Part shown: in pieces, positions 54,885 to 63,243 of the stretch | Position numbering within the stretch: the first letter of the stretch is position 1 | How the letters are laid out: every line of letters begins with the position of its first letter | From: Jiella pelagia | GTDB taxonomy: Bacteria; Pseudomonadota; Alphaproteobacteria; Rhizobiales; Rhizobiaceae | NCBI RefSeq assembly: GCF_026898155.1 | Contig: NZ_CP114029.1 | Span: forward strand, 4,816,001 to 4,880,000 | Direction of reading: 5' to 3' | Length of the DNA: 64,000 bases | The notes under the pieces: model-generated | Database searches by the model: none | Seen by the model: only the letters and a program-made list of their open reading frames with translations | Told to the model about the DNA's origin: nothing | Position numbers and translations under genes: made by a program

Positions 54885-54940
54885 CCATGTCGTCTCCTCT
54901 CTATGATGGCTTTCTGCATCATAGAGAGGAGACGACATGG
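54885..54940. repeat. perfect 24-bp inverted repeat over a start codon
   Basis: Arms 54885-54908 and 54917-54940 are exact reverse complements around the 8-base loop GCTTTCTG. The right arm holds AGAGAGGAG (ribosome binding site) and the ATG of the MarR gene. The left arm therefore offers the same site and start codon on the minus strand. The next bases are still similar (GACCTC versus GATCTT), so the palindrome was once longer. In mRNA it would bury the initiation region. Confidence 0.9.
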
Positions 54941-55404
54941 ACCTCGCTATCGCGGTCCGCGAGATAGAGCCGGAGATACACTTCATCGAAGACCTCTGTT
55001 ACGTCGCGAAATTGACTCGATGTCACGTGGAGATCGCGCTCCGAGAAATCGGATTGTGTCCAGGCCAGGATCAGTTTCTGGATGCTCTGCGTATCGACGC
55101 CACGAAACGCCTGGGGGAGGTCGCTGACGAGTTAAACATTCGCGCCTCGACGGCTTCGAAAATTACCAATCGGCTTGTCGATCGCGGTTTTGCCAAGCGG
55201 GTTTCGATGCCGGGCGACCTTCGCAAAATAGGTTTGGCCCTGACCTCAGAAGGTTCAAAAGCACAGCGCGCCGTTCGAGATATCTGGCAGACTCTCGAAA
55301 CGGAGATTTTCAGCGAGCTGTCGCTGGCCGAGACAGACGAGATCCGAGAAGGCCTGTGTCTGATGGACAGGCGGCTCAAAGAGCGGCTTCGTCGCCTTCG
55401 ATGA
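54937..55404 (+). CDS. MarR-family transcriptional regulator
   Basis: The 155-residue winged-helix regulator has LGEVADELNIRASTASKITNRLVDRG as the recognition region and the wing AKRVSMPGDLRKIGLALTSEG. Three Cys near the N-terminus (LCYVAKLTRCHVEI; GLCPGQ) could sense oxidants or metals. The start codon lies in a perfect palindrome, which may be its own operator or a translational lock. No obvious target operon adjoins it. Confidence 0.85.
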   Translation: MDLAIAVREIEPEIHFIEDLCYVAKLTRCHVEIALREIGLCPGQDQFLDALRIDATKRLGEVADELNIRASTASKITNRLVDRGFAKRVSMPGDLRKIGLALTSEGSKAQRAVRDIWQTLETEIFSELSLAETDEIREGLCLMDRRLKERLRRLR

Positions 55405-55635
55405 AAATCTAGCCCACTCGGCAAAGAGCACCCTTCGATTTTGCCGCTGAAGCCAAGCGTCCGCCTGAGTGACTGATTGCCTTACCTGAGGACGAAGCCC
55501 CTTTATGACGCCGCATTCGATTATACCGGATCTGCGGAAACAGCATAACCGCCGCGGCCGTGTGGCCGAGGTGGATCGACGCGGGGCTGAATGTTGTTTT
55601 AGGTCAACAGAAACAGCCGGCGTGAAGGGACAGCT

Positions 55636-55839
55636 ATGCGGAAGTATTGGATTGAAGGCGCGACACCCGGCTGCTCAAAGCCGATTTTGGAGAAACTTCG
55701 AGGACATTTCGGCGACCTTTTCGCCGTGAGGGTAGATGAAACCAGTGGCATCGTCGAGATTGAGGAATCTGCCGATCCGCAGATCGTCACTTTCCTTCTG
55801 GACGAAGCGGGGGTCGTCGTCCGGGCAATTGACGGCTAA
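55636..55839 (+). CDS. small HMA-like protein without CxxC
   Basis: The 67-residue protein (RKYWIEGATPGCSKPILEKL ... IVTFLLDEAGVVVRAIDG) has the beta-alpha-beta-beta-alpha-beta pattern of heavy-metal-associated domains, but the CxxC is reduced to one Cys (PGCSKP). AAGGGA precedes the ATG. It could be a decayed chaperone or a protein-interaction form. No family is certain. Confidence 0.5.
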   Translation: MRKYWIEGATPGCSKPILEKLRGHFGDLFAVRVDETSGIVEIEESADPQIVTFLLDEAGVVVRAIDG

Positions 55840-56045
55840 CGCTGACAATCGAGCGCTCCACCGTTGGTCATTTTAAACTTCGGCACCAAATAGAACGACC
55901 ATGACGAGCGTCTAGCTCCAGCCAGATTCCGTCCTATTGCCGAGCATTGGTCGACCAGTTTCACGTGTTCCCAATGAGAAGGTTCAGTTCATCGAATTCG
56001 GGGCCTGTTATGACGGATTCTTGCATCCCGATACCCGCAGTCTCC

Positions 56046-56240
56046 GATCCAACCGGACTATATGCCGATGGGTGAAACCGGGATGGCCGAGATGGCGATG
56101 CCGTTGCCGGACAACGCGATCCCGACGATGGCCGGTTGGGGGCAGTTCGGCTCCCTCGAGATGGGCGGCATGTTCACCCTGATGAAGGTTCGGGACGGGC
56201 TTGCGGTCGACGATTAGGCATATCCGGGCGATTACGAGTT
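56046..56240 (+). pseudogene. 3' fragment of the multicopper oxidase
   Basis: Bases here match 38189-38391 of the oxidase gene closely (GETGMAEMAMPLPDN, GWGQFGSLEMGGMFT, MKVRDGLAVDD) with a 9-base deletion and a stop at 56215. Nothing of the copper-binding domains is present. It ends at an IS3-family remnant, so transposition or recombination probably carried it here. Confidence 0.85.
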
Positions 56241-56345
56241 CTCGCTGACACCGTGCTGGTGGGCCAGATCTCCAGCCTCCGCGCCCGCGTCGTGCTCCCG
56301 AAGCACCGTGATGATCTGTTCTTCCGTAAACAGCTTCCGCTTCAT
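56232..56345 (-). pseudogene. IS3-family OrfA fragment with IS end
   Basis: The 37 codons KRKLFTEEQIITVLREHDAG ... QHGVSEN match the start of IS3-family OrfA. The sequence to about 56410 (ending in TGACCTATCACTGAG on the minus strand) looks like the terminal repeat. The rest of the element is missing, cut at the oxidase fragment. Confidence 0.75.
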
Positions 56346-56421
56346 CTGTCCCTCCTTCAATCGAGGTCGGACTCTAACTTCAGGTGGAGGAAAAACTCAG
56401 TGATAGGTCAGCAGCCCAGGA

Positions 56422-57834
56422 TCAGCTGGGCAATAGCTCGGTCCCGATGAGCGGCGCCAGGATGACGTTTACCAACAGGCCAAGCAAGACAATGGCAATG
56501 GGCCCGGAGACCATGGCTGCCCCGGACCATGCCCCAAGCGTTGCCGGCACGCTCGATGATTTGGCGAAGACCATCGGTGCGATGAAGCGCAGGTAATAAA
56601 ACAGCGAGGCGACCGTGTTGGCCACAGCGGCCACCGCCAGCCACGTGTATCCGCCCTCGATCGTCGCGAGGAACAGTTCGAGCTTGCCGACGAAGCCGAT
56701 TAGCGGCGGGATGCCGACCAGCGATAAGAGCCCGATGATGATGGCGATCGCTTCCAGCGGTCTGCTGCTGACCAGGCCGGAAAAATCGGCGCGATCGGTG
56801 CGGCCACGCAGATGCGTGATCGCGGCGAAGGTCGCGAGGTTGGCGGTGCTGTAGCCGAGAAGGAATATGATCAGGGCCGGCATCGCGGCGGGACTGAGCC
56901 CGACCACGCTAATCGCCATCAGTGCGTAGCCCGATTGCGAGACCGACGACCAGCCGAGCATCCGGCGCAGATCGTCCTGCCAGAGGGCAGCCAGGTTGCC
57001 GATCGTCATGGTGATCAGCGCCAAGGCCGCTACCAGGGGCCGGATAGCGGCCGTATCGAGAGGAAACAGCGAGACGAGGCGGGCTAGCATGATCGCCGCT
57101 CCAATCTTCGGCACAACTGTCAGGAAGGCGGCGGATGGGGCCGGAGCGCCTTCGGCGACATCGGGCATCCAAGCGTGAGCCGGCGCGGCGCCGAGCTTGT
57201 AGCTTAGGCCCACCATGACGAGGACAGTCCCCAGCAACAGGACCGGCGACGGTTTACCGGAGGCCAGCGCGGCGCTCATCCCTGTGAATCCTGTATCGCC
57301 CAGCATACCGACCATCATGATGGCGCCGAGCATCAGGCTGGTATTGGCCAGCGCACCGATCAGAAAGAACTTCATGCCGGCCTCGACCGACAAGGCCCAG
57401 TCGCGATGATAGGCGGCCAGCACATAGCCGGTCGCCGAGGAGAGCAGCGCGCCGATGACAAGCTGGAGCATATCGGCGGCGCCGGCCATCGCCATCGCGC
57501 CGAGCGCCGAGAACAGCAGGATGGCGTAGTATTCGCCATGCCGCCGGTCCCGTTCGAACCAATCGGGCGACATGACGACAACGAAGGCCGTCGCGCCGAG
57601 GATGAGCAGCCGCCCCCATATGCTGGCCGCATCGAGCGCCCAGCTTCCCGTAAAGGTCAGCCGCTCCGACCCGATCTGAAGTCCGCAAAGGAAGGCAGCA
57701 CAGCCTAGCCCACACAGGGCGATGGGCGCACCGATCCACTGCAGCCGTTGCGGGGCGAAAGTCGCGAACAGAAGGATGGCGACCGCCGTCACGATGACGG
57801 TGATCTCCGGGAGAATATCTCCAAGCGGCATCAT
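56422..57834 (-). CDS. nuoN: NuoN-like proton-translocating subunit
   Basis: The 470-residue protein has 12 or more membrane helices of the antiporter-like family. Key features are KFFLIGALANTSLMLGA (Lys in the broken helix), YKLGAAPAHAWMPDVAEGAP and KIGAAIMLARLV. It is the last gene of a nuo-type operon. Start ATG 57834 lies just beyond the NuoM stop. It would form part of the membrane arm of a complex I-like enzyme. Confidence 0.9.
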   Translation of the reverse strand: MMPLGDILPEITVIVTAVAILLFATFAPQRLQWIGAPIALCGLGCAAFLCGLQIGSERLTFTGSWALDAASIWGRLLILGATAFVVVMSPDWFERDRRHGEYYAILLFSALGAMAMAGAADMLQLVIGALLSSATGYVLAAYHRDWALSVEAGMKFFLIGALANTSLMLGAIMMVGMLGDTGFTGMSAALASGKPSPVLLLGTVLVMVGLSYKLGAAPAHAWMPDVAEGAPAPSAAFLTVVPKIGAAIMLARLVSLFPLDTAAIRPLVAALALITMTIGNLAALWQDDLRRMLGWSSVSQSGYALMAISVVGLSPAAMPALIIFLLGYSTANLATFAAITHLRGRTDRADFSGLVSSRPLEAIAIIIGLLSLVGIPPLIGFVGKLELFLATIEGGYTWLAVAAVANTVASLFYYLRFIAPMVFAKSSSVPATLGAWSGAAMVSGPIAIVLLGLLVNVILAPLIGTELLPS

Positions 57835-57835
57835 G

Positions 57836-59333
57836 TCAGCCTTCGGTCCCCTGGAGAGGCAGGAAAGCGGACCCGGTTTCGATCATGGTAAGGAGCCAGC
57901 CGGGATAAATGCCGATCAGCACGACTAGGACGAGAAGGAGCGCGAGAAATCCGACCTCGGTCCTGTTGAGATCGGCGAAGCCCTGACGCTGATCCACAAG
58001 GTCACCGAAGAATATCTTCTGCAGCATCGACAGGAACAACGCGGCGGTAATGAGGATGCCGATCAGGCCAATCGCCGCGAGCCACGGATAGATGGCAAAG
58101 GTGCCAGCAAAAATCTGAAACTCCGCGACGAAGCCGGCCAGCGCCGGCAAGCCGAAACTGGCGAAGGCGGCGAGGAAAAATCCGATCATCAGCTTCGGCG
58201 CAACGCGGGCAAGCCCGCCATAGGCCGAAAGCTCATAGGTTCCGGTTCGCTGCCAGAATGAGCCCGCCATCAGAAAGAGGGCGCCGGTGATGAGACCATG
58301 CGCGACCATCTCTGTTATCGCGCCGTTTAGCGCCAGGGTTCGCGCCGCGTCGCCGCCAATCGCCGCGCCGGCCGCGGCGATGCCGAGAACCGTGTAGCCC
58401 ATGTGATTGACCGAGGTGTAGGCGATCCGCCGTTTCAGATTGGTTTGGCCAAGCGCGACGATCGCACCCCACAGGATCGACATGAGGGCGACGATCGCCA
58501 AGGGAAGAGCGTAGGCGGCAAAGGTTTCGCGCATCATCGAAAAGGGGATCCGCACGATCCCGTAGGTGCCCATCTTGAGCAGTACGCCAGCCAGGATCGC
58601 CGAGGCCGGTCCCGGCGCTTCGACATGGGCAAGCGGCAGCCAGGTATGGAACGGCACGAGCGGTGTCTTGATCGCGAAGCCGACGAGAAATCCGAGGAGC
58701 ACGAGGCTCGACCGAACGTCCACTCCCTGCAGGGGCTGCGCGGCGATCAATTCGCGCATGTCGAAGGTCAGCGTATCGTTCGCCAGCACGAGACCGAGGA
58801 TGGCCAGCAGGATCGCCAGCGATCCAGCCAGTGTGTAGATGAAGAATTTGAGCGCCGCGTATTCCGCGTCGCCGTGGCCCCAGCGACCGATCAGAAAGTA
58901 CATGCCGACCAGGCTGAGGTCGAAGAAGACGTAGAACACGAGCAGATCGAGGGTCAGGAACAGACCGAGCGAGACCCCCTGCAGGAACAGGAACCACGCA
59001 TAGTACTGCCGCGCCCTGCCTTTGTAATCCGCTGGCCACGCGAGGGCGCAGAGAAACAGGAGCCCGCTCATCAGTGAGATGGCGAGCGCCATGCCATCGA
59101 CGCCCACCCGCCATGCGACGCCGAGCGCAGGAATCCATTGGAGCCTCGCCGACGGCCTGAAACGGTGGCGCGTCCGCGCCCGTGTCGAAACCCATCCAGA
59201 CGATGACCAGCATCAGCAGCGACAGACCCGCCCCCGCCATCGCTATCAGGCGCGCCATCGTCTCGCTCCAGGCCGATCGCACGGCCAGGGCAAGTGATGT
59301 GATCAGCGGCAGCAGGATGGAGAGTGTCAGCAT
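57836..59333 (-). pseudogene. nuoM: NuoM-like subunit, frameshifted near the N-terminus
   Basis: The N-terminal frame (LTLSILLPLITSLALA ... FQAVGE) joins the main frame (WIPALGVAWRVGVDGMALAI) if one base is removed at GAGCCTC 59141-59147. The corrected product has about 499 residues with GFAIKTPLVPFHTWLPLAH, LLKMGTYGIVRI and AYTSVNHMGY, the core of NuoM. It overlaps neither neighbour. It would be intact if the extra base is an error. Confidence 0.86.
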
Positions 59334-59336
59334 GGC

Positions 59337-61263
59337 TCAGGAAACAATCAGGAGGAACAGGAAGGCGATGATCGCACCGCCGGTGGCCAAGGCGTAATAG
59401 TGGTGGGACATGCCTGTCTGGAGGCGCCGGGCATCGCGCCCGCTTTGCCCGACGAGCAGGGCGGTGCCGTCGGCGATGCCGTCGATCAGCCATTCGCCCG
59501 TGCGGCCGCTCGCCGAGGCGAGCCAGTGGACGGCGTCAGCAGTGGCAGTGACGCCGCGGTCGAGGACGCGATCGTCCTTCCGACCGCCAAGCCGCGCGGC
59601 GCGAGCGCCACTATCGGCGATCAGCCGGACGCCGGCATCGATCACCCGATCGTCCACCGCCGCGGCTGCCACTGCCAAGCGTGTCACGGGGCGGGTGACG
59701 GTCCGCTCGATCAGGTCCGGCAGGCCGAGCCAATCCGCCGTCTCCGAAGACCGTCCCGTAAGACCGATCTCCGGAAAGCGGCGGACCAAGAGAATGCCAA
59801 TCAGGACACCCAAAGCGACGGCGACGGTCGACAGGACAAGTGTGGCAAGGCTCGCCTCGATGAGGCTCGATTTCGAGGGCGCGACCGAGCGCCTCGCGCA
59901 CCGACGGAACCCAAACGAGAGACGTCGCCAGTGTCAGCAGGGCCAGCGCCACGACGGCGCCGGTTTCGGCCCGGCCGGGTTTGGCTTTGGAAGCTTCCTG
60001 CTCCTGGCGTTCGATGAGCCCGAACGCTGAAAGTTGAAACCGGGTCGCGTAGGCTGCACTGAGCGCGCCTGCGAGGATTACACCCGCCGCCACCCACAAA
60101 CTGCCATGTTCCGCAGCCGTGACGATGGCTTCCTTGGTCCAGGCGCCGCCAAGAGGCGGCAGGCCGGCTAGCGACAGGGCGCCGATGGCTGTCATGACAG
60201 CGACGAGGGGCAACGCCCTGGCAAATCCCATGAGATGTTGGCCATAGCTTCCCGCTCGTTCCCCCGCGATGCCGGCGGCCAGGAACAAGACCGCCTTGAA
60301 GGCGGCGTGAGCGACGAGATGCAGGAAGGCGATTCCGGGATATCCGGACCCGACCGCGACGAACATCAGGCCATAGTGAGCCGACGTCGACGCGGCGAGT
60401 AGCTTCTTGGCGTGGTTCTGGAGGGTTGCCACCAGCCCGCCCAACAGAGCCGTCGCCAGTCCGATCGCAACAATCGTTTCAGGGACGCCCGGTACCGTCG
60501 TCAGGAATGGTTCAAGGCGGATGAGGATATAGGCGCCTGCGGCGACCATCGTTGCCGCGTGGAGGAGCGCGGAGACCGAAGTCGGTCCCGCCATGGCGCG
60601 GAACAGCCAAGGCGAAAACGGGATCTGGCCGGACTTCGAGACAGCCGAAAGCAGGAGGCCGAACGCGACGACGAAGGCGAGCGGTCCGGAGACATCGCTT
60701 AGACTGTCGTAGGAGAACGAGCCTGTCGCAGCATAGGCCGCCATCGCCGCCGCGAACAGTCCGAGATCGCCGAAGCGCGTCATCAAGAAGGCGTAGAGGC
60801 CGGAGGCGGCGTTGTCAGCATGACGCCACTCATGGGCAATGAGAAGATAGGAGCAGACACCGACCAACTCCCAGCCGATCAGAAGAGTCAGCAGATCGTC
60901 GGCGATCAACAGAAGCTCCATTCCGGCGACGAACAAGAGCAGGATTGCGACCAGCCGCCCGAGACCGATCTCGTCTTCGTGAAAGGCGGCATAGGCGAGG
61001 ATCGGCAGTGCGATTACGGGCACGAGCATCGCCATGGCGCCGGCGATCGGTGTCAGCACCGCAGTCAGGCGGAGAGGTCCCGACCAGACGATGATTCCGG
61101 TCCAGCCGCCCGCGGCGGCCAGCAACGCCAGAAGAAGCGTGAGACCGAGACCAGCCATCGCAATGGCCAAGAGCAAGCGACGATCCGCGCTACCGGCGAG
61201 CCGGAACGCCAACGGAATGCCGAGAGCGGCAAGGACAGGCAGGAGGGCGACCAGGAACAGCAT
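59337..61263 (-). pseudogene. nuoL: NuoL-like subunit, frameshifted near the C-terminus
   Basis: The main frame has GWELVGVCSYLLIAHEW, FRAMAGPTSVSALLHAATMV, TSAHYGLMFVAVG and HLVAHAAFKAVLFLAAG. After ALEIE the frame breaks at GAGGCTC (plus strand 59862-59868). Removing one base gives ELIEASLATLVLSTV and the true C-terminus ending LFLLIVS. The corrected length of about 640 fits NuoL. Lys/His residues of the proton path (GPTSVSALLHA) are intact. Confidence 0.86.
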
Positions 61264-61568
61264 CAGTGCTTCATCGTCCCGAGACTTTCGGTCGTGTCGG
61301 CCTGTCGTTTTCGATAGACGGCGGTGACGAGCGCAAAGCCGACCGCCATGTCGACGGCCATCACGGCCATGACGATGATCGCGAGAAGTTGCCCCTCCGG
61401 TGCTCCGCCGAGGCTGAACGACCAGAACCCGATCACCGCGAGGAGGCCGCCATTGAGCATGAGTTCGAGTCCCATCATCAGCATGACGAAGGACTGCTGG
61501 GAAAGGGCGCCGTATAGACCGATGCCGATCAGAGCGCTTGCGACGATCAGGACGCTGACGAGACTCAC
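61263..61568 (-). CDS. nuoK: NuoK-like subunit
   Basis: The 101-residue protein has three helices. GTG 61568 follows GGAGG and overlaps the NuoJ stop (GTGA). Conserved Glu residues (GLELMLNGG) lie in helix 2 as in NuoK. Its TGA overlaps the NuoL start by one base. Confidence 0.88.
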   Translation of the reverse strand: MSLVSVLIVASALIGIGLYGALSQQSFVMLMMGLELMLNGGLLAVIGFWSFSLGGAPEGQLLAIIVMAVMAVDMAVGFALVTAVYRKRQADTTESLGTMKH

Positions 61569-62329
61569 GAGGTCGCCTCCGTTTTCGAGGTCATCGATCG
61601 GTTCCCGGCCGACCAATCGCTACGCAGCGACGGCCGCCGCCCGCTTTCGCCGCCATCGGCGTTGTGACCGTCAGCTTCCGGATTTCCCTCCGCGTGCTGA
61701 GCGTCCTCGTCTCCCACATGGGAATCGTGCATGTGATGATGGCCGTGACCGCTTGCCTTTTCGACCCGGCGGCCGGCTGGCTCGCCGCCTACTTCCAGTC
61801 CCGGGGGGCGAGAGCCCTCGTCCGAAGGACCGAAACGCCCGGTTCGTGCCGACAGAACGACCGCGCCCACCATCGCGGCGAGAAGCGTGACGCCCGCGGT
61901 CTCGAAGATGAGCATCGACGGACCGAGCATCTCCAGGCCGAGGTCACGGATGACCTGCCGGCCCGGATCGACCGGGTCGGTCGGGAAATCCGTGGTGAGG
62001 ACGGCTGCGCTCAGCCCCAAGAAGGCGACGATGCCGGCGCCGATCGCAAAGCGGTTCTGGTGAACCATCATCATGGGGTTGAGCCCGGCGGGGTTCATCA
62101 TGAACATCACCATGAAGAGGGCCATCACCATCATCTCCACCGCCATCATGAAGATGGTCGCGATGCCGATATATGGCGCCGCCAGCATCAGGATGATCAG
62201 GCCCACGGCCGTGAAGGACAAAAGCAGAAGAAACGAGGCGCGCACCATGGAATCGGTCGCGAACACACGCCAGCCGGAGACGATCGCGATTGCGGAGAGC
62301 ACCAGGAAAGTGAGATCGATCAGCCCCAT
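61565..62329 (-). CDS. nuoJ: NuoJ-like subunit with long His-rich tail
   Basis: The 254-residue protein has the usual five helices (AAPYIGIATIFMMAVEMMVM in the middle). About 80 extra residues follow, with HGHHHMHDSHVGDEDAQHAE and HNADGG. Typical NuoJ ends soon after the last helix. The His tail could bind metal. It overlaps NuoH by 10 bases and NuoK by 4. Confidence 0.85.
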   Translation of the reverse strand: MGLIDLTFLVLSAIAIVSGWRVFATDSMVRASFLLLLSFTAVGLIILMLAAPYIGIATIFMMAVEMMVMALFMVMFMMNPAGLNPMMMVHQNRFAIGAGIVAFLGLSAAVLTTDFPTDPVDPGRQVIRDLGLEMLGPSMLIFETAGVTLLAAMVGAVVLSARTGRFGPSDEGSRPPGLEVGGEPAGRRVEKASGHGHHHMHDSHVGDEDAQHAEGNPEADGHNADGGESGRRPSLRSDWSAGNRSMTSKTEATS

Positions 62330-63243
62330 AGCAGCAGCTCCACGCCGACGGCGACCAGCATGAGAAACGATAGGGGCAACAGCGCCAGCCAGATCAGGTT
62401 CATCATCCGGTCCGGCGGCAGCCGGGCGAAGACTTCGCCAGCGCCGACGAGGACGACCAGAACGAGACCTGTCTTCACGACCAGCCAGACGAAGCCGGGC
62501 AGGACAGGGCCGAGATATCCGCCGAGGAAGACGGTTGCCGTCATTGCGGAAACCGAGACGAGCATGGCCAGCCGCGCCAGCCACCATGTCAGGCGGGCCG
62601 CCCCGGAGATTTCGGCCGTCGTTCCGCCAGCCAGATCGTAGGGATCGGCAAAATCGAAGGGGCCGCGCAGACTGAGCGAAAGACCAAGCATGAGAAATAG
62701 GACGAACCCGGCCGGCTGGCGCACGATGTTCCAGACGCTGCGTTGCGCTTCGACAATGTCTGTGACAGCCAGAGACTGTGCCGGAAGCGCAGCCGCGATC
62801 AGTACGAACATGGACAGGAGCATGGCCGGAAGTCCGATCGCGACGTAGCGATAGGCGCCGATCAGGGGAAGCGGCGAGTTGGCCGACCAGCCGTGCAGGA
62901 ACACCGCGACGACCGTCAGCGACTCGCACGCGCCCCACAGGACTATACCTGCATCGAGATCCGCGGCGACGACGCCCGGCGCGAAGGGAACGACGCTCAA
63001 ACCGATAGCGGCCAGTGTGAAATACAGGATGGGAGCAAGAATCCAGCTGATCGTGTCGGGATGCTCGGTCGCGCCGGTCTGCCCCATTGCCCGAGACGAC
63101 GCCACCGTAATCGGGCCAACAAAGCTTGCTTTCAAGGAGCGACCGGCGACGAGGGGAGGGACTGCCCGGTCAAGCACTGCGGCCGCGACGATGCCGGCCA
63201 AGAGAAACAGAGGCAGAACCATGATCGCGAGCACCTGGGTCAT
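62320..63243 (-). CDS. nuoH: NuoH-like subunit
   Basis: The 307-residue protein has eight hydrophobic helices. RGPFDFADPYDLAGGTTAEISG matches the conserved loop of NuoH/HyfC (RxPFDxxEAExELVxG) but several acidic positions differ, closer to hydrogenase-type HycD/HyfC. It anchors the peripheral arm. ATGA overlap joins it to the gene at 63240. Confidence 0.85.
   Translation of the reverse strand: MTQVLAIMVLPLFLLAGIVAAAVLDRAVPPLVAGRSLKASFVGPITVASSRAMGQTGATEHPDTISWILAPILYFTLAAIGLSVVPFAPGVVAADLDAGIVLWGACESLTVVAVFLHGWSANSPLPLIGAYRYVAIGLPAMLLSMFVLIAAALPAQSLAVTDIVEAQRSVWNIVRQPAGFVLFLMLGLSLSLRGPFDFADPYDLAGGTTAEISGAARLTWWLARLAMLVSVSAMTATVFLGGYLGPVLPGFVWLVVKTGLVLVVLVGAGEVFARLPPDRMMNLIWLALLPLSFLMLVAVGVELLLWG

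Noticed and set aside
54562..54888. Minus-strand frame of 108 codons starting at the mirror start codon of the palindrome.
   Set aside because: Product shows no family and has a composition typical of antisense frames; the mirrored start is a consequence of the palindrome. Kept only as a note.
54885..54940. Reading the palindrome as an intrinsic terminator.
   Set aside because: It is not GC-rich with a T-run, and it covers a ribosome binding site and start codon.
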